The notes beneath the pieces were generated by a model that had not been told where the DNA came from, searched no databases, and was given only the letters and a program-made list of their open reading frames with translations. The position numbers and the translations under genes were made by a program. Below are positions 46,906-56,151 of a stretch of DNA of 64,000 nt, piece after piece (within the stretch, counting starts at the first letter, position 1; each line of letters begins with the position of its first letter). The DNA is from an uncultured Niabella sp. (GTDB taxonomy: Bacteria > Bacteroidota > Bacteroidia > Chitinophagales > Chitinophagaceae): positions 248,001 through 312,000 of the forward strand of contig CAKSQK010000001.1 of assembly GCA_934486785.1 (NCBI GenBank), given 5' to 3'.

Positions 46906-47958
46906 CTAATTTTTATAAAACTCATAGTTTTCTTTAGTGATGATGTCAATTGGTGAATAAAGGGTTTTTTGAACAATATTCTTTTTTACAACAAAATTAT
47001 AGAGAGCAAACACCCCTAAATAACCTTGCTCGCGGGATCGATGGCATACAAGGAAATCAATTTCACCACTCGTCAGGTATTCAATATTCCTGGGTATGAA
47101 ATCATACCCAATTAGAAAAATGTTGGTTTCACCTAAACTCCTCAGCACTTCTGCTGCATAAAAAGCCCTTGAATTCAGCACAATTACTATTTTAGGAAGT
47201 TGCTCAAGAATAACATCTTTTAATTTGTTTTTTATTACATGTTTATTTGATGTTTCAATATTAACCCGTTGGATATTTACATTATGCCCCTTGTTTGTAA
47301 AATAAGATCTAAAACCCTCCTCCTTAGCCTTCGCATCAGGTGCATTACTGGCGAATTTTGAGATATTACAAATAAGCAATCTATCGTCATCCTTTACCAA
47401 ATAATCAACCAGGTGAGCCACACTATACCCGCTTTTAAACAAATCTGCACCAACGTAACTAAGATTATTCATTTCAGAAATATTCGTATCGATATACACA
47501 TATGGAATATTTCTTACATCACACGCTTTAGACAGAGGGATGGCTTCCCCGGGAAAAACAGAAGCTATGACTACTCCATGAAAATCCGCTTCGAGAATTT
47601 TTTTAGAAGCTTTTTTGAAGGATCCTTCATTAGTAGAATCGTAAAAGAATACTTCAATTTCCAAACCATAATGACGAATTTGCTCAGCCGCCTGCCTGAT
47701 CCCCTCCAGTGGCGCAAGCCAGTAAACCAGGTCCTGAGTTGCTTCGGGTAGTATGGCAGCAAATCTTATATTCTTCTTTGATGCCAATCGCTTAGCCAGT
47801 ATATTGGGCTGATAGTTATACTTTTTAATAAGCTCGTTGATCTTCAAATGTGTTTTTACATTTACGCCACCCCGGTTATGTAAAACCCTGTCTACCGTTG
47901 CAATAGAAACCCCGGCTTCAGAAGCTATTTGTTTAATTCCAACTCCTTTTAGTTTCAT
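46906..47958 (-). CDS. LacI-family transcriptional regulator
   Basis: The 350-residue protein has the LacI helix-turn-helix and hinge at the N-terminus (IKQIASEAGVSIATVDRVLH, then NYQPNILAKRLASKK) and a periplasmic-binding-protein-like ligand domain (RFAAILPEATQDLVYW, then VVIASVFPGEAIPL). It is the first of a run of minus-strand genes by position but is downstream of the oxidoreductase genes in reading direction. It is the likely local regulator of the utilisation locus. The effector sugar is unknown. Confidence 0.88.
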   Translation of the reverse strand: MKLKGVGIKQIASEAGVSIATVDRVLHNRGGVNVKTHLKINELIKKYNYQPNILAKRLASKKNIRFAAILPEATQDLVYWLAPLEGIRQAAEQIRHYGLEIEVFFYDSTNEGSFKKASKKILEADFHGVVIASVFPGEAIPLSKACDVRNIPYVYIDTNISEMNNLSYVGADLFKSGYSVAHLVDYLVKDDDRLLICNISKFASNAPDAKAKEEGFRSYFTNKGHNVNIQRVNIETSNKHVIKNKLKDVILEQLPKIVIVLNSRAFYAAEVLRSLGETNIFLIGYDFIPRNIEYLTSGEIDFLVCHRSREQGYLGVFALYNFVVKKNIVQKTLYSPIDIITKENYEFYKN

Positions 47959-48014
47959 CTGTAAGTATTGGGATTGAAATCTTATTTCATCTTTAATTAA
48001 ACTGAAGGTAGTAA

Positions 48015-49367
48015 CTAAACTCTGGGTTCCCAGCCTTTTTGGTATTCACGGCTCCAAAGCCTCATAGCTGCGGGATTATTTAAAATATGTCCATTAGCAG
48101 GGTTTGTTACAAGCATACCTGAAGTTCGCTGAGCGATATTTCCTAATTGGACCAGCAAAGTACTAATGTGCCCGCTTACAATATCAGAATGCAACTTTCC
48201 TGAACCTTTAATTGCGTTAAACATATTTTGAACATGGAATCCATCAAGCAAGCCAGCAGGATTTGCAGGATCAGTAGCATCAATCTTTTTATCTGGAGTA
48301 ACTTCTTTTATCAGTTTATTATCCAAACTGGTAACACGATAGCCATTGCCAGCACCTATTTGGAGCGTGCCTTTCTCTCCATAAAAAGCCACTCCTACAG
48401 AATCTCCTTCACTCTTGGTGCCATTAGCGCTTCTGCCTTCCCATGTAATGCTTCCCTTGTCGCCAAATTCAAGCCCTACAAATTGAGTATCGGGAGTTTC
48501 CCAGTCATCATTAAAAAAATAACGGCCTCCTGTAGAAGTTACTTTAGTTGGATAATCAACATTCATTCCCCATCTTGCTAAATCAACCATGTGAGTTCCG
48601 TTGTTTAACGACTCGCCTGTTCCCCAATGCCAAAACCAGTGCCAGTTGTAGTGTATCAAATTATCTTTGAACGATTTTCTTGGTGCAGGACCCTGCCAAA
48701 GATCGTAATTAAGCCAAGATGGAACATTTGTTACTTTACCTGTGCCAATTGGCTTCCGGCTGTTAGCATACCATGTTCTTGCATAATATACATCACCAAT
48801 CAAACCATTATGCAACTCTTCAATTGCAAGTCTCACGTTTGGAAATGAACGACGCTGATTACCCATTTGCAAAGCCTTACCGTATTTTTTTTGTGCAGCA
48901 ATCAATAGTTCCCCTTCTCTTGGGCTATGGCTACACGGTTTTTCAAGATACACATGCTTGCCAGCTTGCAAAGCTAAAAGCGCTGCAGGCGCATGCCAGT
49001 GGTCGGGAGTAGCAATCACCATCACATCCAAGTCTTTTTGTTGAAGCGCGTTTCTGAAGTCGGGTATATTTTTAGGCGCTGAAGACTGAATTTTGCTTAT
49101 CCTCGCTATACACTTCTCTGAAGCGCGGGAATCAACATCACTGATGTATCCCACTGTACAATTTGCCTGGTTAGCAAATGTGTTAGCTAATGCTGCACCC
49201 CTGCTATTTACACCCATAACCCCAACAGTAAACCTTTCATTAGCTCCTTTTATCTTTCGGTAACTTGATGCGCTAAAGCCGGGTAATACACCACCTACTG
49301 TAACTGCAGCGGAGGCAAGCAATGTCTTTTTTACAAAATCCCTTCGTGAATTTGTGTTTCTTTCCAT
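48015..49367 (-). CDS. Gfo/Idh/MocA-family oxidoreductase, Tat-type signal
   Basis: The 450-residue protein begins with a twin-arginine signal (NSRRDFVKKTLLASAAV). The NAD(P)-binding Rossmann part has VGVMGVNSRGAALANTFA and the EKPCSHSPREGELL block. The C-terminal half has NYDLWQGPAPRKSF and HWFWHWGTGESLNNGTHMVD. Periplasmic members of this group oxidise sugars or glycosides with a tightly bound cofactor. A protein of exactly the same length and very similar sequence is encoded at 50991-52343. Confidence 0.88.
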   Translation of the reverse strand: MERNTNSRRDFVKKTLLASAAVTVGGVLPGFSASSYRKIKGANERFTVGVMGVNSRGAALANTFANQANCTVGYISDVDSRASEKCIARISKIQSSAPKNIPDFRNALQQKDLDVMVIATPDHWHAPAALLALQAGKHVYLEKPCSHSPREGELLIAAQKKYGKALQMGNQRRSFPNVRLAIEELHNGLIGDVYYARTWYANSRKPIGTGKVTNVPSWLNYDLWQGPAPRKSFKDNLIHYNWHWFWHWGTGESLNNGTHMVDLARWGMNVDYPTKVTSTGGRYFFNDDWETPDTQFVGLEFGDKGSITWEGRSANGTKSEGDSVGVAFYGEKGTLQIGAGNGYRVTSLDNKLIKEVTPDKKIDATDPANPAGLLDGFHVQNMFNAIKGSGKLHSDIVSGHISTLLVQLGNIAQRTSGMLVTNPANGHILNNPAAMRLWSREYQKGWEPRV

Positions 49368-49393
49368 CGTTTTTATTTTTATTTAGTGAACTA

Positions 49394-50407
49394 CTATTTT
49401 GAGTTTAAAATTTGGGCCATTTCTACAGGTTTGCCTTTCTGGCGCTTACTTATTTCCGCTGCTTCCATGAAAGCCACGATTTCAAGCGTTTCCTGCTTCG
49501 TTACCGGTGGCTTGCCTGTTTCGAAAAAATTTATAATTTCTTTTAATAAAGGGTCATATCCTTTAAAAGAACCCAACGTCAGCACACCTTTTTCTCCATA
49601 GATAGTACCGCCGTAGCTATCTTTTCCTGTTCGTGTACCACGGAAAGATCCTATTTTTCCATCATCCCATACTCCAACAACTAAATCAGTACCCTGGTTA
49701 TTTATTCTGCTTACAGTTTTACATCCTGTGCCCATTGCTGTAAAAAGCATTTCCACACCGTGAATGCCATACCAAAAGAGGTCTGGGTGCGACGGTTCTG
49801 TTTTGGCAGGGCTAAAAACATCTGCACCGGTAACTTTACTGATCTTTCCATTTAAAACATCGCTCATACCTGTGATATACCTTAATGACGAAGAGGAGAA
49901 AACAGGTGTGTTCCATTTTTCAGCAGCTTCAAAAATAGCTTTAGCATCTTTATAAGAAGCCGAAATAGGCTTATCTATAAACATAGGTTTACGGGCTTTT
50001 ATTACCGGTAAAGCCTGTTGTAAATGCAACCTGCCGTCGTTTGTTTCCAAAAAAACAACATCAACCATTTTTATCAATTCGTCTATTGACCCAACGATTT
50101 CAACGCCAAATTTCTTCACTTCTTCCGTATAACCGGGGATGCGATCGTAACTGCTTTTGATATCAGTACTGCCTTTGGGATAGGCCGCCACCACACGATA
50201 GCCTTTGAAATCAGCATTGGGACTATTGGCATTTAATGACTTTACAAATGCTACAGAATGGGATGTATCCAAACCAATAATCCCTGCCCTCTTAGTAGCC
50301 TGGCCTCTTGCTTGCGATGCCGATGATCGGAAACCTCCTAAACCAATTCCAGCTCCTGTTATTGACATTATTTTTACAAACTTTCTTCTGTTGAAATTAT
50401 TTTGCAT
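49394..50407 (-). CDS. Gfo/Idh/MocA-family oxidoreductase
   Basis: The 337-residue protein has a Tat-like start (NNFNRRKFVKIMSITGAGIG) and the family layout: RAGIIGLDTSHSVAFVKSL, then FLETNDGRLH and MFIDKPISASYKDAKAI in place of the usual EKP. The C-terminal part has GIHGVEMLFTAMGTGCKTV. It is more distant from the 450-residue pair. The substrate is unknown. It lies 26 bp upstream of the 48015-49367 gene in reading direction. Confidence 0.85.
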   Translation of the reverse strand: MQNNFNRRKFVKIMSITGAGIGLGGFRSSASQARGQATKRAGIIGLDTSHSVAFVKSLNANSPNADFKGYRVVAAYPKGSTDIKSSYDRIPGYTEEVKKFGVEIVGSIDELIKMVDVVFLETNDGRLHLQQALPVIKARKPMFIDKPISASYKDAKAIFEAAEKWNTPVFSSSSLRYITGMSDVLNGKISKVTGADVFSPAKTEPSHPDLFWYGIHGVEMLFTAMGTGCKTVSRINNQGTDLVVGVWDDGKIGSFRGTRTGKDSYGGTIYGEKGVLTLGSFKGYDPLLKEIINFFETGKPPVTKQETLEIVAFMEAAEISKRQKGKPVEMAQILNSK

Positions 50408-50492
50408 AAAGTTTCTTTTAGTTTTATTTTAAGGATCATTAAAACGTTATCCCTTTGAAATAAATTGTGCTCATATTTCAGGATGCCGGCCA

Positions 50493-50912
50493 TTAAACTA
50501 TTTCCGAAGTATCTACCCTGTTAGACGCTGAAGGTTGCCATACGTTGTCAAAAACGGAAACCACATTATTGGCACCGCCAAAAAAACCCAGGACTTTTGC
50601 TGTTTCCCTGCCGATATTTCTGACGTTGTGAGGCATGAGCTTTGGTACCAGCGCCAGGTGCCCTTTTGATAAAGTCCCCGTTTCTTCACCAAGGGTTACT
50701 TCTACTTCTCCCTCTACAATGTAAAGGATTTATTCGGCACTGTCGGTGTGTGTGCCCAAAAAATCGCCGACGCGCAGTTCAAAATAAACGGATGCACAGT
50801 CCTGCGTTCCATGAGCTGCCAATAATGGGAATGTTACCCTGCAGCGTTGTCCAGGTTGTTCCGGAACTGTAAATTCAGGCATGTCAACATTGTTTAAATT
50901 TGCTGTAATCAT
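50493..50912 (-). pseudogene. Cupin-domain protein gene with an in-frame stop codon
   Basis: One minus-strand frame of 140 codons runs from ATG 50912 to TAA 50493 with a single internal TAA at codon 61 (50730-50732). Before the stop it reads VYFELRVGDFLGTHTDSAE; after it, ILYIVEGEVEVTLGEETG and VPKLMPHNVRNIGRETAKVL. Together these make a cupin barrel, with the stop between the first and second cupin motifs. The most likely cause is a nonsense mutation or a sequencing error. It lies among the oxidoreductase genes. Confidence 0.7.
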
Positions 50913-50990
50913 GTTATAATATAAAGTTGGTTACTCCGTAAAGATACTATTGGTTTGATTTCGTTTTGTTATTGAATATTGTTCAGGTTT

Positions 50991-52343
50991 TTAGATCCCC
51001 GGCTCCCATCCTTTTTCATACGGCCTTTTCCAGTATCTCATTGCTTTTTTATTATTCAAAATTTTACCGGTGTCTGCGTTAATATCCAGCATTTGCGATG
51101 TGCGCAAAGCAATATTACCAAGGGCCAACGCGTGATTACTGATTTGCGCAGAAAAAACATCCGAGTTAAGTGCCGTCCCATTTTTAATAGCAGAGAACAT
51201 ATTTTGTATATGAAACGAATCCAGCAATCCGGCAGGATTAAAAAGATTGGTAGGATCTACTTTAATATCACTTTTTACATCTTTTAAAACTTTTCCTTTT
51301 AAATCATACAACTTGTACCCGTTTCCTGAACCGATGAATAATGATCCTTTTTCTCCATAAAACATCACTCCAACCGAATCGCCTTCGGTACGCCTGCCGT
51401 TAGCGGAAAGGCCTTCCCACACTATCGTGCCTTTATCGCCATATTCCAGGGTAATGATTTGTGTATCCGGTGTTTCACGATCATCTTTTAATGTATAAAT
51501 ACCACCGGAAGACGTTACTTTAGTGGGGTGCTTAAGCTGCATGCCCCAAAGCGCCAGATCTACCATGTGTATGCCATTTGCCAGCGACTCAGCAGTACCC
51601 CAGTTCCAAAACCAATGCCAGTTGTAGTGGATCAGATTGTCCTTAAATGGCGCTCTTGGCGCGGGCCCCTGCCACAAGTCATAATTCAACCATGATGGCA
51701 CCGGTGCCGCCTTTCCAAATCCAATGGTGGCTCTTGAATTATTATACCAGGTTTTGGTGTAATAAATATTCCCGATTATGCCGGAATGCAACTGCCTGAT
51801 ACCTTCTGCCACATTAGGAAACGAACGCCGTTGGTTGCCTACCTGGATCAATGGTTTGTATTTCTTTTGCGCGGCAACGAGCAACTCGCCTTCATACGGG
51901 TTGTGAGCAATGGGTTTTTCCAGATAAACATGTTTGCCCGCCTGCAGTGCAATGATTGCACCTGGTGTATGCCAATGGTCAGGCGTGGCATTTATCATGA
52001 TGTCCATATCCTTTTGCTCAAGAGCATGGCGAAAATCCGGAAATTCCTTTGGAACCTTACTTTGAATTTTGCTCAACTCTGCAACACATTTTGCTGAAGC
52101 GCGGCTATCCACATCACTAACATAACCTATTTCAGCATTGCGCTGTTTTGCAAAATTTGATGCAAGCGCCAACCCTCTGTTGTTCACGCCCATAACCCCA
52201 ACTAAAAGCCTCTCGTTAGCGCCTACAACCCTGTTGTAACTTTTTGCACTCAGGCTTCTTAATACATTCCCTGACGCAATCCCTGCAAAGACAAGCGTGG
52301 AATTTTTTATAAATTTCCTTCTGCTTTTATGGCTTTGTACCAT
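50991..52343 (-). CDS. Gfo/Idh/MocA-family oxidoreductase, paralogue of the 48015-49367 protein
   Basis: The 450-residue protein has a twin-arginine signal (SRRKFIKNSTLVFAGIASG) and the same motifs as its paralogue: VGVMGVNNRGLALASNFA, LEKPIAHNPYEGELLVAAQ, NYDLWQGPAPRAPF and HWFWNWGTAESLANG. Both end in YEKGWEP or YQKGWEP. The equal length and close sequence show a duplication within the locus. It probably acts on a related glycoside. Confidence 0.88.
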   Translation of the reverse strand: MVQSHKSRRKFIKNSTLVFAGIASGNVLRSLSAKSYNRVVGANERLLVGVMGVNNRGLALASNFAKQRNAEIGYVSDVDSRASAKCVAELSKIQSKVPKEFPDFRHALEQKDMDIMINATPDHWHTPGAIIALQAGKHVYLEKPIAHNPYEGELLVAAQKKYKPLIQVGNQRRSFPNVAEGIRQLHSGIIGNIYYTKTWYNNSRATIGFGKAAPVPSWLNYDLWQGPAPRAPFKDNLIHYNWHWFWNWGTAESLANGIHMVDLALWGMQLKHPTKVTSSGGIYTLKDDRETPDTQIITLEYGDKGTIVWEGLSANGRRTEGDSVGVMFYGEKGSLFIGSGNGYKLYDLKGKVLKDVKSDIKVDPTNLFNPAGLLDSFHIQNMFSAIKNGTALNSDVFSAQISNHALALGNIALRTSQMLDINADTGKILNNKKAMRYWKRPYEKGWEPGI

Positions 52344-52412
52344 GAAATAAATTTTTTATTGTGATCGCCACTCTATAATATTTGTTGCTCTGATAAATTA
52401 AGAATTAGATTA

Positions 52413-53624
52413 CTAGTTGTCATCAAAATCAGGAATTTTCATATACTCGCCATTCTTTAATGCTGATTTATGCGCGATGATTCCCGGAGCTGTATAAGCT
52501 AAGGATTCATATATATCAATAACCGGTTTTCTATTGTTTACAATTGAGTCAATAAATTCATGTGTCAGAAAAGTATGCGAGCCTCTATGTCCTGAATTCC
52601 TTCTTAAAGGGGCGGGCAGCATATCAGTTTTCCAATACTCAGGTACTTTTAATTCCTGGTATTCTGGTTCGGCTTCAGCAAAACCACCCTCTTCTACTCC
52701 AAACTTATCAGTGGCCTTAATAATATGTGTGGGTAATTTCTTATAGCCATCATAGAAACTTAGCTTGTCTCCATAAATTTCGCCTCTGTCTGTCCCCTCT
52801 ATTGCGCCGCGCCATAACACGCCAACTTCAAAAGGCAGGTTATTTTTAGTTTTAAAAAAAGCTGTTTCTTTCCAAAAAGGATTTTTGTAGATATTGTCTT
52901 TTAATATCGGACTATCATCTCCCCAGCCCAAACAATTTACTCCCGCTAACCTATCCCCGGTTATAGAAATTAACCTGGATGTACTATGCGTACAATAATG
53001 GATAGGAGGCAGGCCATAACGCCAGGTACGCCTTTTGTTTTCGTCCCAGAAAAGCACCTCAAGGCCGGGATGGTAATAGTGTGCCGCAGCGCCTAGTATA
53101 TTGCCAAATGCTCCCTTTTTATAAAGTTCTCGTGCAGCAATCATTTGTTGATTATAATAGGAAGTTTCGGCCATCATATAAGTCAACCCAGTTTTTTTTA
53201 CTGCCCTGAGTATTTTATAGCATTCATCAATTGTATACGCTGCCGGAACCGCGCAAAGGACATGCTTTCCTGCATTAAGGCAAGCCAGTGTATGTTTGGC
53301 ATGATCCGGAACACCTGTAAATATAGCCACTGCATCCACTTTTGGATCTTTAATCAGTTCTTCAAGGCTAGTGTACGATTTTGAGCATTTGTATGTTTTC
53401 ATCAATGCATCTCTTCTATCAGGGATCAGGTCACTCACTGCTTCTACGGTACTATTTGGATGGAGATGAAAATGAAAAGTTAACCCAAACCTGCCGCCTA
53501 CAACTCCAACACGAACTTTTTTTTGAGGATTTGCAGCTGTGGAAAATTTTGGGATCACAATGCTGCCAAGGGCGGCTATGCCTGTATTATAAATGAATTT
53601 TCTTCTTTCTAATATTTCGTCCAT
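52413..53624 (-). CDS. Gfo/Idh/MocA-family oxidoreductase
   Basis: The start at 53624 (MDEILERRKFIYNTGIAALG) gives 403 residues and a Tat-like N-terminus; a start 12 codons earlier is possible. VRVGVVGGRFGLTFHFHLH is the nucleotide-binding motif and AVPAAYTIDECYKILRAVKK stands where EKP is usual. HYYHPGLEVLFWDENKRRTW and IHYCTHSTSRLISITGDRL are in the C-terminal domain. It is the fourth such enzyme in the locus and clearly differs from the other three. Confidence 0.83.
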   Translation of the reverse strand: MDEILERRKFIYNTGIAALGSIVIPKFSTAANPQKKVRVGVVGGRFGLTFHFHLHPNSTVEAVSDLIPDRRDALMKTYKCSKSYTSLEELIKDPKVDAVAIFTGVPDHAKHTLACLNAGKHVLCAVPAAYTIDECYKILRAVKKTGLTYMMAETSYYNQQMIAARELYKKGAFGNILGAAAHYYHPGLEVLFWDENKRRTWRYGLPPIHYCTHSTSRLISITGDRLAGVNCLGWGDDSPILKDNIYKNPFWKETAFFKTKNNLPFEVGVLWRGAIEGTDRGEIYGDKLSFYDGYKKLPTHIIKATDKFGVEEGGFAEAEPEYQELKVPEYWKTDMLPAPLRRNSGHRGSHTFLTHEFIDSIVNNRKPVIDIYESLAYTAPGIIAHKSALKNGEYMKIPDFDDN

Positions 53625-53721
53625 TTTGATATGATTTGCATCAGAACTAAAATTATTCAATAAATCCTACCCTAATTATACCATCACTAAATAACAACTA
53701 TCATCATTGTATTCAATTGTA

Positions 53722-56055
53722 TTATTGTACCAGTTCCGGCTCCAGTTGATAATGGCTTTTTAACATTGAAATAAATTTAGGATTAGGGCTTGTTCCTTTG
53801 GTATTATAATAGTCAATTATATTTTTTCCTAAAATCGTATTGGAATGATTGAATCTTACTTTACGGTTAAACTCAATAAAGCCTGTCTTACCAAGCAGTT
53901 CAGGCCTTGATTGGCCATTGAACTGCGGGGCGTATACAATGCAATCTGTGAAACTTGTGCCCTGCTCGCTGTTTAGCTGGTAAATATTCTTGTCATCATT
54001 TTTCAGTACGGGCAAAAAAGTAGTTCTTGTAAAAATCATTCTTCCTCTTAATGGTTTTTTCTCATCTGCCTGTAAAGCTGAAATACTGCAATTGTCAAAA
54101 TACATGTCAGATACAGCTTCGGAATTTTTCAACACAATGTTTTTGCAATCATTAAATTTTATGGAAGGGTGCAATCCATAATTATCTACGTAAGCTGCTC
54201 CAGTCAGGGCAAAATGCACTGCAGACTCAGGCTCTTTGTTTAAGTTTTCAAGTTGAACATTACTAAATATAAAACTGGCATTTGAGCTCAACCCGAAACT
54301 ACTGTACTCACCGGCATTATTAAGCTGGTAAGAGCCTGCATCAGCTATTTCCGTTATCCTCACACCCTTTTCCCGGCCAACAACTTTTATATTTTCAAGC
54401 CTGAGCGTTTCAGGAAGGAAGAACCTATGGCCAGTTTTTATTTTTGCGAAAGACGGAAAACGCATCATCCAGCATGTTGCATTCTTATCAGTAACTCCTC
54501 CGAAATCAATAATGAAGTTTTCAATACTAATCGTTCGGCCAAATCCAACAGGATACTTATAGTCGAAATTGCGGGGCGAGAAAGCCAGGACATTGACAGT
54601 TTTAGCTTCAGAAGAAACTTTAAACGTACAGTTGGTGATCTTTATATCGCCGTCCCACCTGGAGCCAAAGTCACTTCTAAAACCAATAAAGCTACTACCT
54701 GCGCAACTGCTATTCTCTATAATAAGTTTACCGCCGCCTGTAACAGTGATGCCCTTAAAGCCAATTTCAGAGTTAGAAATTCGTAAATTCCAGCAATGGA
54801 AATGCACATCCACTCTATTTAACCTGCTATTTTCAACAACAAAATTCTTTACAAGATTGGACCCAAATACACCCCAATGCACTTTTGTGCCTTCCGCAGT
54901 CACATTATTAAAATGGCAGTTCATTACCCTTCCCATTGATATCCCATAGGTGCCACTGGTAACCATAGTTGAAGCGCTACCCCTATTCTGCTCATATGGG
55001 ATCAATCTTACATTCTCTAACCTTACATCATATACTGATGAAAAAGAATAGAATCCGCTTCGGGGATTTCGTGTGCTGGTGTCCTTTTTACCTGGCTCCA
55101 GGCCAACCCACTGGTTTGAAATAATGGTGCGGCTCCTTGTAATTGAAAACCCATTTTGTAAGTAATTACCGTCCTTTGTTGTGGGATTGTTGCCGGATAA
55201 ATAAAAAACACCCCCGGAAATTTCGAGATAATTTTCATCTACCGGAACAGCAACGAGTTTTGTATAATCTTTAAATGTCCACGCAACATCGCCTATCACT
55301 CTTCCGTATTCTTCCACATAAAAAAAATCTTCTCTCGCCCAAGACTGTCCATTATATTGTTCTCCCGCTCTGTAACCAATCCTGTCTTTGGCATCCGCGA
55401 TGATTATGAGGCAATTTTTATAATCGGCCAATATGGGTATCTGGCTTACACCTGGCTTAATAGAAGAAAGCAACAAGGATTTATCAGCCGCAGAGAGTTC
55501 TATATTCTTTGTTTTGTATTTAGAACTGACGCGGAAACGCGGTTTTGATGGGGCATTATAACTCTCATCTATATGGAAAATCGTTTCCCCCCAGTTTACG
55601 CTGGTTTGTATAACGATAGGGATTGGCGACTTTAACCAAAACTCACCGCTATTATTTACAACGGGAATGTTTCGTTTGTTGGCATATTCATGAGCCATAG
55701 CAATTTGTTCAGCGTCGTTATTAGTTCCGTCTCCTTTGGCCCCAAACATTTTGTAATTGACAGATAACGGCGTAAGCAATACAGCGCTTAGGCCGTTTGA
55801 AAGTTTTACCACATGTTCTGATGAATCTGCAATAACATTTTTTTTGATATAATATTCTGCTGCACCTCCATCATTTCTATTAAAATAACCTAACACCTTT
55901 ACAAAGTCATTTTCCCTGGCTGAGCGGTCATTCACAAGTTTCTCTAAAACATCATAAATTTTAAGGCTGGTTGACTTTTGCGCATAACTGTTCATTTGCA
56001 GTAATAAGACAGCGGCTGTAATTAAAATAGTTAATATCCCAGGTTTCATTCTCAC
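53722..56055 (-). CDS. Secreted right-handed beta-helix protein (pectate lyase-like)
   Basis: The 777-residue product has a signal peptide (LLLQMNSYAQ). YKMFGAKGDGTNNDAEQIA at about 100-118 is the entry motif of pectate-lyase-3/GH28-like beta-helix proteins. A long run of short repeated strands follows, such as KNFVVENSRLNRVDVHFH, LRISNSEIGFKGITVTGG and IKITNCTFKVSSEAK. No GH28 catalytic Asp triad could be placed with confidence. It would act on or bind a polysaccharide outside the cytoplasm. Confidence 0.72.
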   Translation of the reverse strand: MRMKPGILTILITAAVLLLQMNSYAQKSTSLKIYDVLEKLVNDRSARENDFVKVLGYFNRNDGGAAEYYIKKNVIADSSEHVVKLSNGLSAVLLTPLSVNYKMFGAKGDGTNNDAEQIAMAHEYANKRNIPVVNNSGEFWLKSPIPIVIQTSVNWGETIFHIDESYNAPSKPRFRVSSKYKTKNIELSAADKSLLLSSIKPGVSQIPILADYKNCLIIIADAKDRIGYRAGEQYNGQSWAREDFFYVEEYGRVIGDVAWTFKDYTKLVAVPVDENYLEISGGVFYLSGNNPTTKDGNYLQNGFSITRSRTIISNQWVGLEPGKKDTSTRNPRSGFYSFSSVYDVRLENVRLIPYEQNRGSASTMVTSGTYGISMGRVMNCHFNNVTAEGTKVHWGVFGSNLVKNFVVENSRLNRVDVHFHCWNLRISNSEIGFKGITVTGGGKLIIENSSCAGSSFIGFRSDFGSRWDGDIKITNCTFKVSSEAKTVNVLAFSPRNFDYKYPVGFGRTISIENFIIDFGGVTDKNATCWMMRFPSFAKIKTGHRFFLPETLRLENIKVVGREKGVRITEIADAGSYQLNNAGEYSSFGLSSNASFIFSNVQLENLNKEPESAVHFALTGAAYVDNYGLHPSIKFNDCKNIVLKNSEAVSDMYFDNCSISALQADEKKPLRGRMIFTRTTFLPVLKNDDKNIYQLNSEQGTSFTDCIVYAPQFNGQSRPELLGKTGFIEFNRKVRFNHSNTILGKNIIDYYNTKGTSPNPKFISMLKSHYQLEPELVQ

Positions 56056-56151
56056 ATTTTTTCGTTACGCTATAAAAGTTCTTTTCTTCATGGTGTTTCT
56101 TCTAAGCACCTACGAGGCATAAAAATGTAGGCCATCTTTAAATATCCTGCT

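Noticed and set aside
50642..50872. Open frame on the + strand opposite the cupin gene
   Set aside because: It is antisense to a recognisable cupin frame and has no family look.
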